DNA of 64,000 nt from Elmis aenea (GCA_947652605.1 OX393579.1:47064970-47128969); one strand, 5' to 3'; counted from the stretch's first letter, positions 45,346 through 57,581 are shown. Made by a program: numbers and translations. Notes: generated by a model from the sequence alone, not told the origin.

Positions 45346-45749
45346 TCGTCGGTGCACAGGAAAAGTGACACATCTCAAAAATCCTCATTTTTTAGGAGAA
45401 CGATATTTGTGCATTTTGAGGTTACAAAAGAAATATTGGTAAAACCTTTATTTATATAAGTCTACTTCAAAATGTGTCGTTTTTCTTTAAAACTTTGATA
45501 CACACACGACAATTGGCTAGACAAAATTAAAACAGTGACGTTTATCCTGAAAGGGGGTCTTAAATTTCCGCGAAGCGGAAAAGTGACATACGGTCTCTTT
45601 ACCGAGTATTTTATGAACTATCACAGAACCTATCTGAACTATCTTTATGTCGTTTTTTCTAATAAAAGTGGATCTTTTTATGAACGTTTTATATTATTTA
45701 ACACAAAAACGAGGATTTTTGAGGTGTTACTTTTCTTGTGCATCGACGA
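45346..45749. mobile_element. 404-bp MITE with TA duplication
   Basis: Left TCGTCGGTGCACAGGAAAAG and right, reversed TCGTCGATGCACAAGAAAAG, form inverted repeats of about 40 bp reaching AAAAATCCTC, flanked by TA. Frames over its right half (45535-45868) are by-products. Confidence 0.82.
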
Positions 45750-47038
45750 TATATTACCTATATTCTTGCCAACTTTGTAATGATAATTTTCGCTTGGAAC
45801 ATGCAAATATGGTCTGCAAATTCTGCTTCGATGGTAAAATGGATGATTATGAAGCTGAATGTATTTAAATACGTTTAACTAATTTTTATTAATCATTGCA
45901 TTTCATAGGATAATTCTTATCTGACTGATTTTGATAGTGTTTAATGTTTTGTTAGAGTTTTTAAAATATTATTGATATCGATCTCCTTAAAAAAATCCAA
46001 AAACATTGTTAAGCACGTTTCTTTTTTGTAAATATAAAAATCATGATTATAATACTTACGATATAATACACAATATGTCTACCAGATTCATTGCACAGAA
46101 CTAGGTAATTCATTTTGCTATGGCGCCTGACGGTGGGTTTATAATGAATAGGACATATTTTTTTATAAAATTTCATTAAATTTAGTGCACAACATACTTT
46201 CACAAAATCTCAAATTTTCATCATCTTTCAGTATCTTCTCGATCGAATATTAAGACTAAATACTTCTATACTGCAATAGAGAATAAAGCAATGTGTTTTT
46301 AGAACGCCTCTCCAGCTTTGGCTAACATAGCTATATCTCCTAGAATATCGCAAAACTCTCAACTTAATAAACTTCAATTTCACTGTTTGTACGACTTCCG
46401 ATGCGTGAATCGATTTAGCAAATGCTTTTAAACTGATTCAATTAGACACTGACATATTTTGATTGATCGCTTATTTTCTTTTTAACAACTCGTTGAGTAA
46501 AAATATTCCGTGTGTAAGGGTTGTCATAACAAGTCGTTTTACTTTTTTTTTTGCAATCGATCCATCATTTTCCATGTCAAATTATAGAAAGAAGGCGTAA
46601 TTAAGGTATAAGAGTGTTTTCATCACACTGCGGTATACATTCAAATAAAAATGTGTTCGAAACAAAACCAATACATCAGCGATAATTTACAGTGAATATC
46701 CATGACATAATTTTTTTCAAGTAAATGACGTAGTAGATTTACATTTTTCCTGTAGCCCTATACTCGTACATGAAACAAAAACAAATTTTTTAAAATATTA
46801 AACTGAAATATTTAAAAAAGATAAAAGAAATACCCTCAATATCGTGTTGTGTTTTAAATCATTGACGGTTGGCTGTAAAGTGATTTTTTTTTAAGCGTAA
46901 GACTTAATTAACATAATATTTAAGTTCTGTGTGATAATTTTTAATCCTTCTAATAAAGTTCATCGCGACATTTTCATTTTGGTAAAAATTACAAACATTT
47001 TACTGTACCTACCATATTATTTTTTATCTTAAATGTTC
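45750..47038. other. no gene seen
   Basis: A+T-rich; the part next to 47038 is probably the 3' untranslated part of the adjoining minus-strand LINE. Confidence 0.4.
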
Positions 47039-47536
47039 TTATAATATGGGTTCACTTTGTTTACAAAATTGTTTTCTAGATGACCAAATGACCAAATTGT
47101 CATACATGTCTCTAAACCTTACAATATTAGTTTCATTTTTAGGTTCACTTGTTAGATCGTTATAAAATTTCAGTTCTTTATAAAATAGAGAATTTTGAGT
47201 GTAATTTCGTGTCCTGAATGGCAATTTAAAGTCTTTACAGCTTCTAGTCGGATAGTAATGAACATCAGAGTTTTGGGTTATATATTTTAACAAAGAATTT
47301 GGAAGCAGGTTATTTATAATCTTGAAAATGAAAATAATCGTATTAAAAATTATCCGTTGTTTAATACTCAGCCACTGTAGAGTATCTAGCATTAGAGTAA
47401 TTTTGGTGTATCTGGAACAGCGTAAAATAATTCTCATAGCCCTATTTTGCAATTTTTGAAGCCGGTCTTAATCATTATTGTTTGCCAGAAATAAAATACT
47501 AGAGCAGTATTCGAAATGGGGTGCTATGATATAGTA

Positions 47537-48213
47537 CAGGGATGGCAAATAGGATTTGATGAGTGTGCCAAAATAACATAAAATTTAATACAAATTTTTC
47601 CCCGTGCCAACAACGTATTCAACACGGGTTAGGTTAGACCGCTGGTGACTTTTCCAAAAAAAAACTAGTTAGGTTAGACCGCTGGTGACTTTTCCAAGAA
47701 AAACTAGTTAGGTTAGACCGCTGGTGACTTTTCCAAAAAAAAAACTAGTTAGGTTAAACCGCTGGTGACTTTTCCAAAAAAAACTAGTTAGGTTAGCCCG
47801 CTGGTGACTTTTCCAAGAAAAACTAGTTAGTTTAGACCGCTGGTGACTTTTCCAAAAAAAACTAGTTAGGTTAAACCGCTGGTGACTTTTCCAAGAAAAA
47901 CTAGTTAGTTTAGACCGCTGGTGACTTTTCCAAAAAAAAAAACTAGTTAGGTTAGACCGCTGGTGACTTTTCCAAGAAAAACTAGTTAGGTTAGACCGCT
48001 GGTGACTTTTCCAAGAAAAACTAGTTAGGTTAGACCGCTGGTGACTTTTTCAACACAGAAAAAGATACTTAGCGTACTAATTAAAAATAACGAAAACGTG
48101 TCAAAAAAGTTTAAAATTTTAAAAACAAATTTATTCATACAATTCTTTAGGGTGCCATCGAAAATCTCTCGCGTGCCAACTTTGGCACGCGTGCCACCTA
48201 TTTGCCATCCCTG
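47537..48213. mobile_element. non-autonomous hAT with 8-bp target duplication
   Basis: Left CAGGGATGGCAAATAGG and right CCTATTTGCCATCCCTG are perfect 17-bp inverted repeats, flanked by ATATAGTA (47529-47536 and 48214-48221). Most of the interior is a 39-bp minisatellite. GTGCCA/TGGCAC motifs recur near both ends. No transposase frame. Confidence 0.96.
47624..48048 (+). repeat. 39-bp minisatellite, about 11 copies
   Basis: The unit TTAGGTTAGACCGCTGGTGA followed by CTTTTCCAAGAAAAACTAG repeats with 38-43-bp spacing; length varies in the A-run. CCGCTGGTGAC occurs 11 times between 47640 and 48045. It lies entirely inside a hAT element. Confidence 0.93.
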
Positions 48214-48790
48214 ATATAGTATATCTCAAATAAAAATTCCCATATCGGCTTAAGCAGTTGGAACAACCCAGGTACATACACAATCTTGGATTATAAACCT
48301 TAAATGATTTGTATGGTACAACACCTAAAATCATAATCGTATACCACATCTTCCTAATTGCTTTTCTTTAATGACCATAATGCTGCAGTTCTAAACAAGT
48401 TCTCGCTAAAAGCTTATTACCTTATATACGCTATAATAGATTTTAAATTATAATTGTTTTCAAGCAAAAACGTTTGGGAAACACTGATACAGATATTAAT
48501 TTTCTTTTACCTAAGAACCCAAATTAAACCTTATTGAACCTATAATTAGGGATCAAATTTCGACTGCTTGCGATAATATTAATTCAATTAGATTACAACT
48601 TTCATTGGCGTAGACTGAATTGTAAACACAAATAATATTTAAAGAAAGAGACGGAGACTGTGCATTTGTTTACTTTAGTTCTGTTTCTTCTTAATCCGCT
48701 GTGAGCAGTTTTAAAAGAAATATAGGTACTATACTTTTGTATTAAATTAAAATTTTAGTAAAGACTGGAAGTGTACTGCTTAATCTACCA

Positions 48791-50048
48791 AGAAAACCTA
48801 CTTTTTTAAAAACTTTCTTAATTATATAATCGGTATTACTTTTAAAATTAAGCTTAATATCAATATTTTTTAATCAATCGAAATGCAAACCCTTAAATAT
48901 CTTGAAAACGTTTTCATAATAAAAAGTTTATATAAATAGAGTTACTTTTAAACAACAATGGGTTTGTTATTTCTTTGTAGTGTCACAAAAATGTACAAAA
49001 TACCTACAAAAGATTTAGGTTTTTGTGAAAATGTGCTGTAAAAAATTCTGTTCTCGCTTTTATGCCCATAACATCATTCTTTATATAAAAATCTATTAAC
49101 GACCTTATCGATAATAGATTTCGCGAAACTGAGGCAATAAAAACAACATAACATCGGCCATCTATATAACGTAATTTAATTATCTTTTTTTCCTTTTCGC
49201 GAATTTATTTTGATCGTAAAGGAGAACAAACTAAGATGGCCGACTAGGACGCAACAATAACGCCATACTAATTTCTAAATCCGTTTAGAGTTAGCTTGTT
49301 GCGGTTGGGGTGACATTGTTGATAAGGGAGAGGGTATAATATATTGGCGATGGGTGCAGGGCTGGGTGCCCCGGGGTGTCAAAAAGGGAGGGATATTAAT
49401 TGCTCGAACTACCAGCCTCAGGGCGTCACCAAAGGCACATAACGTAGGGTTTTAAATTTTTATCGGGACACGTTTCTCTTAAATTATCCTAACAACTTGG
49501 CAACCAGTTATTCTATTTTTTATTGGACCACGAAAAGGAACTGAATATAAATTCGGGGCAATAAAATTCGAAACTGGACCGACCTGGTGTAGAGCGAGAT
49601 CGATTTTACGACGTGCCAATTCATCAATAAAAATGACAACCATCCGAACAATTGAACAAAAGTTTTATCATTTTTTCCTGTAGGCTCCGATTGTAACAGG
49701 GACGTGAATGGACGTTGACCACCGAATCTAAATTGTTAAAGACGCAGACCCTCTGCTAAAGGAGGACTAACTAAATTCCTTTTTGTGCTAAGCTCCATTC
49801 GATGTGATCGATTCGACTCTTGTCCATTTGATTTGGAAGATTGTAAGTCGCCCAGTCAAACGAAAAACATCATAAAATCAAAAATTGTAAACACGTTGCT
49901 TGGCCGATTAATGAAACTTCAATAAAAATCATCGTTTCTCATTTCGAAATTCTTGCCACTTTTTCACTGTTTTAGTAAAATTTTAGTATATATCTACGTA
50001 AGCTCACAATCAGTAGTTTTATTGAGAAAAAGTTTTAATTGTTATCTA
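48791..50048. other. no gene recognised; G+C-richer part at 49.25-49.8 kb
   Basis: The stretch 49240-49830 is richer in G and C than its surroundings (GGGTGCCCCGGGGTGTC near 49365), but I see no frame, intron border or repeat end that fits. It could be unique or regulatory DNA. Confidence 0.3.
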
Positions 50049-50050
50049 TA

Positions 50051-51201
50051 CAGGGTGTGTATAAATTAGCAAAAGCGCTACACGTGACGATGTTCTTCGT
50101 AAAATTCTAATTCGAAAATCTTAATACAAAAATGTTGTATAGTATATCCCATATAAGACTTCTCATATCGGCTTAAGCAGTTGGAACAACCCACGTACAT
50201 ACACAATATTGGATTATAAACCTTAAATGATTTGTATGGCACAACACCTAAAATCATAATCGCACACCACATCTTCCTAATTGCTTTTCTTTGAGCATAA
50301 TGACCATAATGCTGCAGTTCTAAACAAGTTCTCGCTAAAAGCTTATTACCTTATATACGCTATAATAGATTTTAAATTATAATTGTTTACAAGCAAAAAC
50401 TTTTGGGAAACACTGATAAAGATATTAATTTTCTTTTATCTAAGAACCCAAATTAAACCTTATTGAACCTATAATTAGGGATCAAATTTCGACTGCTTGC
50501 AATAATCTTCATGAATCCGCCTTCAATTAGATTACAACTTTTATTGGCGTAGACTGAATTGTACACACAAATAATATTTAAAGAAAGATACGGAGATTGT
50601 GCATTTGTTTCGTTTAGTTCTGCCTCTTCTTAATCCGCTGTGAGCAATTTTAAAAGAAATATACTATACCATGCTTCCTACGGCCTCAGGAACCATTTAA
50701 AGAAACAAAAATTTTGAACATTGCATCCATTGATTTGCGTTTGCACATTTTTTTATCAGCAATTTTTACTTAGGTATTTATAATATTTGTTCGAACCGAC
50801 AGCCTTCAGTTCGTAAACAGCTGCAAACTTTTAGGTATTGTCTAACACAAACTAGAAATAATTACGAGAAAAACAGAGATGACAGCTAATCGCAATGTTG
50901 CCATGTGTATTATTTTCATTCAAATCAGTGATTTACATATTTTCAACACCAATTTTTGAAAGGAAGAACACAATATCTAGGAAAAATATTATTTGAAATT
51001 TATTTTTATTCCAAATCGCAGCTTTTTCATTAAAAAACATTTAAGTAATAACGTTTTTTAAAGAACTGAATGTCAAAACTTTGAGGACCTCTTGCAGACA
51101 CAGCAAGTATGGTACAACATTTTTGTATTAAGATTTTCGACTTGGAATTTTACAAATAACATCGCCATGTGTAGCGCTTCTGCCAATTTATACACACCCT
51201 G
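50051..51201. mobile_element. mariner-like foldback (1151 bp) with TA duplication
   Basis: Left CAGGGTGTGTATAAATTAGC and right, reversed CAGGGTGTGTATAAATTGGC, start inverted repeats of about 90 bp reaching AATACAAAAATGTTGTA. TA flanks both ends (50049-50050, 51202-51203). A TAGT-family MITE (50140-50666) is inserted just inside the left repeat. The 88-bp element at 7284 is a deletion derivative of this family. Confidence 0.88.
50140..50666. mobile_element. TAGT-family MITE, copy 3 (527 bp)
   Basis: Starts TAGTATATCCCATATAAGAC, ends AAAGAAATATACTA, with TA on both sides. It is very similar to copy 2 throughout (TATCGGCTTAAGCAGTTGGA). The minus frame 50272-50078 is the family's usual non-gene. 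Confidence 0.85.
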
Positions 51202-52463
51202 TATATTCAAATACGTTAAGTTGTAAAAAAACATAATTAGCAGAATGCTAAATAAATTACGCTATTATTATTATATTAAGTTTGCTTACGTGCATATAAA
51301 TTTATAAATATGTGTATAAAAAACTTACATATCATTTCGTTGGGTTAAAAAAAAAAATGGTGGTAAAATTTTATATTAAAAAAACGAAAATTGTTGAAGT
51401 TGAATTTCGAGAATCATTAAATTTACTGAGATATCCTACAAATATTTCGAATCTGGACTTCTGTATATGCCAGTTAAAGGACGACGAGCTATTCCAAACA
51501 ATTTGTAATCCTTGACCTACAACATTAAAAGATTTTTTTCAATACTTCAAACTTGAACTTTTGCTCGTTAATAACACTTTTTCCATTTTTCAGCCTTGTT
51601 CCAATTCTGTTGTCCCTGAATAAGTACGCCTTATCCTATGTTAAGGTCATAAAACTGTTTTTTTATCGGCGTTTTTTAATATTGATTTTCCTAATTAATC
51701 GTCTTTTGTCAGCGTCTGAAAACTTCTCGATCTCAACGACTACATGGAACGTCTTACCTCTTTTTCTTTACACAATAGTTTGTCATCGGTTAACAAAAGC
51801 TTGCGCCGTGCGGACGCTGCTGATTTTAATTTTTAGATGATTGCGTAAGATTATAAAGTCAATAATTATCTGTCCATTGTTCGTTTAACAGGGCAAACCG
51901 AATATAAAAGGCTCTACAAGTTTTATTCTAATGGAAAAGAACAAGCTTTGCAAATTATCAATCGATCAAAACTTCACTTTCAATATTGGTAGTAAAAATA
52001 GAGTCTGATTGTCCGTCAAATATCAGATATACTCGAATCGCACAAAAAATATTGCTGGAAAATCGTTCAATCATCGATATCTGACGTCGGACGCTCTATC
52101 AGGGAGATTTTATGTTGCATCTTGACCTTCTTTTTACATTGTACAGCTTCACTTGCCTCCTGTTTCGATTCATAACGGTTATTATAATATTATTTTATGT
52201 AAACGAAAGTTAATAATTATTTAAATAGTTCATGTTATTCATTTTACTTTTTTATGAGATCGTTTTTTTTGCCAGAAAGTATTTTTTTTAATGAATTGGT
52301 ACTGGTACATGCGATTATTTAATTAGTGTATTTTCTGACGAATGAAACAATACCAATAACTTACACTTGTGTTGGACAGCTGTGTTTTATTTTAAATTTT
52401 TAACCAGTCAGCAATCACGATGATACTATATTTTCGAACCATGTTTTAAAGAAATGCGTTTTA
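51202..52463. other. no gene seen
   Basis: Two frames (51312-51515 and 51553-51840, plus) reach 67 and 95 residues but show no motif; the second is hydrophobic and T-rich. Not called. Confidence 0.4.
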
Positions 52464-52815
52464 TAGTTTATTTCATATAAAACTGCTCATATCGGCTTAA
52501 GCAGTTGGAACATCCCAGGTGCATGTACAAGCTTCGATTATAAACCTTAAATTATTTGTATTCCCTAACACTTAAAATCATAATCGTATACCACATCTTC
52601 CCAATTGCTTTTCTTTGAGCATAATGCCTATAATGCTGCAGTTCTAAACAAGTTCTTTTTTCGGGATACCTGCTATAATAGATTTTAAATTTTTCAAGCA
52701 AAAACCTTTGGAAAAGGCTGATACAGATATTAATTTTCTTTTACCTAAGAACAAAAATTAAACCTAATTGAACCTATGATTAGGGATCAAATTTCAACTG
52801 CTTGCAATAATATTA
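52464..52815. mobile_element. TAGT-family MITE, copy 4, right end missing
   Basis: Starts TAGTTTATTTCATATAAAAC, like copy 1, and follows the family to about 52815 (GGGATCAAATTTCAACTGCTT). The last third, with the right terminal repeat, is absent. Confidence 0.8.
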
Positions 52816-52852
52816 ATTTTAATTTGCATCAATGTTCCAAAATATACAAGGT

Positions 52853-53035
52853 GTTCTATTAAAAAAAAAAACAGAGATACGTATCGGTGCACAATAACAA
52901 AACACTGTGTATACTTGAAAATAATTGTAGCTTATGTAGTAAATGATTGCAAGCAACTTTTATTGAAAATCTTTTAAAATAAAAACTAATAACAGAGCTA
53001 TCGAATAATTCGTCTTGGGTGGGACACCGTGTATA
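52853..53035. repeat. short inverted-repeat element, decayed
   Basis: ACAAGGTGTTCTATT on the left and GGGTGGGACACCGTGTA on the right are roughly inverted, with TA at both edges. The small size fits a MITE; the ends have diverged. Confidence 0.4.
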
Positions 53036-53039
53036 TTAC

Positions 53040-53356
53040 ATATTATGTTTATTTTTCTGCCTCCGTCCAGAAAATCAGTTGTTTCCGATTAATTTTTAGG
53101 CCAGAATGTAACTGGTTCCCATGGTAATAAGTTGTCTTTGCCGGCCTAGGCCGGAAAGTTGCCGGTTGCCATGGTGATGAGTTGTTTTGTTGATTTGGGC
53201 TGTCAAACAAGCGTCATTATACCAACAAGCGAGTTTGCACCTGTAGTTTGTTAAGTTATTGTTTAATTATGGATGGTGACGATAGTGATTTTGGTGTCAG
53301 TGGTGGATGCAGAAAAAATATTGTACGTAACATATCCGAGAAGTGTCTTTACTGAA
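53040..53356 (+). repeat. unrecognised repeat with conserved reading-frame start, copy B
   Basis: Matches 33531-34250 in leader and coding start, but lacks the middle part of copy A. ATG at 53269 opens MDGDDSDFGVSGGCRKNIVR and NISEKCLY, then TGA. Just after it, ATGTGGACCACCCTG at 53379-53396 is the end of a mariner-like element, so here too the sequence is cut soon after the start. Confidence 0.5.
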
Positions 53357-53399
53357 CCCGTATCCCAATAGTGGTCATCCTATGTGGACCACCCTGTAT

Positions 53400-54092
53400 A
53401 TCATAGCTTGACCCTCGTAATCTTAAAGATACTTTAATGTATGAGAATATCTGATAAAATCAATAATGTTAAATACTTTCAAGGTTAGGCCTCTCTTAAG
53501 CTCGGTTTTAAAGTCCCAGTATCGTGCCCCTCTGTGGTCTAAGGAGCTTCGCGCGCACTGCCTATACTTGCCTGTCCCTTGTTTGCGGTAAACCGTTTCA
53601 AGACCTTCACATGTTCGTTTCTGAAAGTTCGCACACGAAAACGCGAAATGCCCTTCGGTTCTTTCGATGCCTAATTATCTAATTAATTTTTCAGTATTGT
53701 GGCTCTCTCGAAAAACTCATCCATAAAATTCTGAACAACTGTCACGGGAGTTTACAAAAATATTATTGTACATTATACGCTCTCAGTGCTTTTTTAAAAT
53801 TGTATGCTTTAGGGAAACGGCTAATTTAATTTTTTTTACTGAAAATTTTATTGAAAATATCATCAAGAGTTTTCAACTAGCTTTAAAGATCAGTAACTAG
53901 GAGAAGAATCTTTTTTTTAAATATTTTAATTTATAGTTTTTTTTTGTTAAAATACAAATTTTGATATTTGTAACATAATTATATGAATGCAAAACTTCAA
54001 TCTTCACCAGTTGTAGACACAATTTTTTTTTCCCTTAAATTTTTATGCTCCTATCAGTCAGTGTACACCATTTTCAACGACAATTTATTGTT
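53400..54092. other. no gene recognised; G+C-richer block 53.48-53.68 kb
   Basis: The block CCCCTCTGTGGTCTAAGGAG to TGCCTGTCCCTTGTTTGC stands out in composition. I looked for tRNA and snRNA features and saw none that fit. Unassigned. Confidence 0.3.
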
Positions 54093-55235
54093 CAGGGTGG
54101 TCCAAATTCGATGGAATTACATTAGTATCTCGTATCTCTTTTAATATTCATGATAAAGAAACGGTTAAATTACCAAAAATGTGCAGTTTTTTAAGACATT
54201 AGAAATATTCTATCATTTCCGGTTTTATAGTTATTAGAAAAGAGTTTTTTTTTTGGTCATATTTATAATGTGTCAGATCTCCGTTATTGTTGTAAATATC
54301 GAAAACACTTACCTATTGAGATTATTTTTACTTATTTTTATGCAAAACTGTATTATACTTTAAAATAATTACGCTCGCCGTAAAAAAGTTATGACACAAA
54401 ATGTCCTTTTCTTTAAATGAAAGCTAAAGTTGGCTTTGACCTATTTAAATTCCTTATTTTCTTCTCATTCCAAATATATAAGGGTTGATGTAGTTATTTT
54501 TGATACTACAAGGGTTTAAAGTTTTTTTTTTTTAAATAAAGAAAAACATAGTAGGCGTTAGGCGGTGAACACAAATAAAAAACAAGGTAAAAAACTCATA
54601 TGGTATAAGTTACGAAGGTTTTTTAATTTGTTGTTAGGGTAAACATTATAAATATTTGAACATAATATTCTTGTTTATCTTATGTTCAAATATTTATAAT
54701 GTTTATCTCAACAACTAATTAAAAAACCTTTGTAACTACCGTTGTAACTACCTTTGCACAACATGAGTTTTAAAAGGTTTTATGCCTTGTTTTTTTTTTT
54801 TTTTGTTTTTATAGCCTACTTTGTTTTTCTTAAAAAAAAAAGACGTATTCTTAAAAATTACTACATCAACACTTACATATTTGGAATGAGAAAAAACAAG
54901 GATATAATTAGGTCATAGCCAACTACAGCTCCCATTTAAAGAAAGGTAAGTTTGTGTCATAACTTTTTTACAGCGGGCGTTAAAAAGTTTTTTTAGTACA
55001 GTTCAACTTTACATTAAAATGTCAAAAAATAGTCTTCATATATTTTTTTTTGATATTTACAACAATAACGGAGAGATGACACATTATAAATATGACAAAA
55101 AAACATTTTTTCTAATAACTGAAAAACTGGAAATAATAGAATATTTTTGAAAACGGTTCTAAAAACCCTAACCGTTTCTCTATCTTGAATATTAAGCGAG
55201 ATACCCATGTAATCCCATCGTATTTGGACCACCCT
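54093..55235. mobile_element. 1143-bp palindromic foldback element
   Basis: The ends CAGGGTGGTCCAAATTCGAT and ATCGTATTTGGACCACCCTG (right end, near-inverted) have arms that continue for about 500 bp (AGAAACGGTTAAATT, AATAACGGAGA). Flanking bases are TT on both sides instead of TA; alternatively TGTTCA overlaps both ends. A decayed copy is at 6905-7585. Frames inside, such as 55244-55014, are by-products. Confidence 0.88.
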
Positions 55236-56623
55236 GTTCACCATTTTGAATGCTCATTGTTACTGCAATTGAGTTTCGAGTTCTAAATTATTGAATTTTT
55301 ATCTCTTTTTTATTTTACAAGATTAAAAATCTACAGCTTTTTAAAAAAAAGTACAAAATACTGCCATCTTTAAAAAAAAGCTTAAAAGATTTAGAATCCA
55401 AACCAACATTTGTAAAAACAATAGTGTTACAGTTTTTTTTAAGGGTTTGGATTGAATAAAAGCAAGCTGGGTTCAATAAATTTTAATTCTGTCCAATCTA
55501 GTTATCTACAAAACCTTTTATTCGTGTTTAATTTAAAATCCTTACTTCATTAAAACTTTTAGTTTTTCATTGTTGGTAAACTTTAAGAGACAGTGGTTTG
55601 AAAAAGCTAAGAACTTATATCATTTATTGTAATTTTAAAACGTAACAGAGAAAAAAAAATTAAAGTCTTTAAATGAGACAAGTTGTGTATTATAGGTACT
55701 CTATTTTATTTTAACTATTTACACGTGTCGTGATGAAAATTTATAAAATAAAATTTTGTCACCTATTTTTGTTTTAAAAACAATAGTAACATTTTAACAT
55801 GAACAATATAGATAGATACTGCTTAAAATAAATCATGAAATTTTATTCCAAGCCATACTCCTACTGAAAATTTTGTTGATCACCCCTTATGATCCGTGAA
55901 AGTTTACCCAGTATGTTTACATGCATCTTTAATGAGCTCAAACCGGTGATGAGCGTGTTATTGATCTTTTAATTTCGTGACTCTCCGCATATCAACAGTT
56001 TGCAACAATTAAAGCAGAAATTATGAAGCTTAACCCATATCTAACGAGCATTTCCACTCCAATTAGGCACGAACCAGCCTTCTAATTACCTATTCGATTA
56101 TTTTGCCTAACAATGGCTTCGTTCCAACTTGGTAAATAATTACATAATGTGCGCTAATTTTCGAAATACGCATTTACACAGAATTTTATCATATTATGGC
56201 TGTGTCTCAAAGTTGGAGTCGATTCAAGCGGTGTCTTATGGTTTAAAATTTCTTTCTGAAGTTTATGGAAAGTTGTACTTCGGGCGTAGTAAATTCTTTT
56301 GGCAACTAACTTTGTTACGTAGCTTACGGAGTAGTGGAATCTAATTTATTTCTCCTAGGGGTAATTGAAATTGCTGTTATTGTTAATTAAGTGAGACGTT
56401 AAGAAAACACCGTTGTTTTCTTATAGATTATGCGGGCGAGGTTGTTCTTTGCGGAAAGATTTAAGCGCTGAATGCTTTACTGTAATATCAAATAATTTTA
56501 TATGTAAAGTGTCTTTTATACCGCAAAGTTAAGAACTTTTACGAGATTATCAAGATTTATATTAACACTCCAATTGCGAGATGCCGCTATTAAATATTGT
56601 TTTTCTTACATCTATTACTGTTA
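55236..56623. other. no gene seen
   Basis: A+T-rich. The frame at 56129-56344 (71 residues, plus) has no recognised motif. Confidence 0.45.
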
Positions 56624-57581
56624 GAGAAGAAGGTGGTAATATGGAACCCCACTTTGTTTTTCTTCGGTAAATCGAAGAGTCGTAGGATTATCTATGAACT
56701 TTTTTGATTAATAGGCTCTAAATATATTAAATAATCATATATATAGACAAATTTAGAATAACATTGCCAATTTGCATGTAACACGTAGTTTTCGTAAAAA
56801 GGTCAAAATTGTATACTCAAGAAACTATGCTGGTAATATGGAACCCCTAAAAAAAGTCAGTATTTTCGAATAAAAACACCTATATTAACATAATCATTGG
56901 AAAAATAAGTTGCTTTACGACAAAAGCCACAAACATAAGCGTAATTTTCAAATGCAGAACATTCACTATGTGCCCATAAGTTGCACATAACACATTGAAT
57001 CCACAGTTCTCCTTTTTGGTCTTCAGAAAACCATTGATTGCTATACTTGCTGTTTGGCACTTCACATAGGCTTGGCCAAAAAGTTCAGCAATATCATAAG
57101 GGCCTAGAGGACGTTCACTCCGACGCAGCCACATTCGAATTCGTAATATGGAACTCCTGAATATAATATGGAACCCGGTTCCATATTACCAACGCTGAGG
57201 AGTTCCATATTAACAACATCGCATGCTATTTTATATCGCTTAGTATAATTTCTACCAGTTAATTAAATGGAAACTTACTTATTAGGATTTGATGAAACGG
57301 CAGTATACTGCCTGGCAAAGCCAAAAAACCATTAATAGTATTGCATATAATTGATCTTATTCTGGCAGAAATTGACAAAATAAACTTTTGTTTTTTACTC
57401 GTTCACAAAAACTCAAAGTATTCGATTTTTACCGCGTTTTTTGTGCTGAAGTTTCGTATATGGTTTTCGCCATGGGTATTATTTGACATTTATGTATTTG
57501 GTAAAAGATGTTGATACCAGTTTATTAGTTAACTGGGGGTTCCATATTACTAGCAGGGTTCCATATTACCACCTTCTCCTC
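56624..57581. mobile_element. pogo-like element (958 bp) with TA duplication
   Basis: Left GAGAAGAAGGTGGTAATATG and right, reversed GAGGAGAAGGTGGTAATATG, are flanked by TA (56622-56623, 57582-57583). The motif TAATATGGAACCC or its reverse recurs at both ends and at 56832, 57145-57180 and 57200, like a set of subterminal binding sites. The minus strand keeps the 3' part of a pogo-type transposase. Confidence 0.9.
56857..57134 (-). pseudogene. pogo/jerky-type transposase C-terminal fragment
   Basis: The minus frame reads RPLGPYDIAELFGQAYVKCQ and TASIAINGFLKT, the block after the DDE nuclease of pogo/Tigger-like transposases (F-G-x-A-Y, then A-x-x-G-F-x-x-T-G). After a frameshift, WIQCVMCNLWAHSECSAFEN and YVCGFC form a cysteine/histidine finger like the PHD-type C-termini of these proteins. 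The nuclease domain is absent. Confidence 0.75.

Larger units (their letters stand above)
47532..48731. mobile_element. TAGT-family MITE, copy 2, split by a hAT
   Basis: Starts TAGTA at 47532-47536, is interrupted by a 677-bp hAT, and continues TATCTCAAATAAAAATTCCC to the right end ACTA at 48731. TA duplications lie at 47530-47531 and 48732-48733, inside the LINE frame. MITE sequence alone is about 515 bp. The body matches copies 1 and 3. Confidence 0.88.
47039..48790 (-). pseudogene. CR1/Jockey-superfamily LINE RT C-terminus, split by insertion
   Basis: From 47527 down to 47039 (minus) a frame reads IIAPHFEYCSSILF, LQKLQNRAMRIILRCS, DTLQWLSIKQRIIFNT and, near the end, VHYYPTRS. The upstream codons lie on the far side of a MITE, at 48734 onward: joining across the insertion gives YKS-IIAPHFEY, matching YKTIIAPYFEF of the LINE at 57756-59325. 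The two are clearly the same family. The copy is an old, split relic. Confidence 0.88.

Noticed and set aside
47624..48048. CRISPR-like repeat-spacer array
   Set aside because: The units are a contiguous minisatellite with no unique spacers, in an insect genome inside a hAT element.
51553..51840. 95-residue plus-strand frame with hydrophobic segments, looked at as a membrane protein
   Set aside because: T-rich codon run explains the hydrophobicity; no start context or homologous pattern recognised.
53480..53680. tRNA or small nuclear RNA gene
   Set aside because: No B-box-like GGTTCGANTCC with matching acceptor stem and no snRNA motifs could be found by eye.
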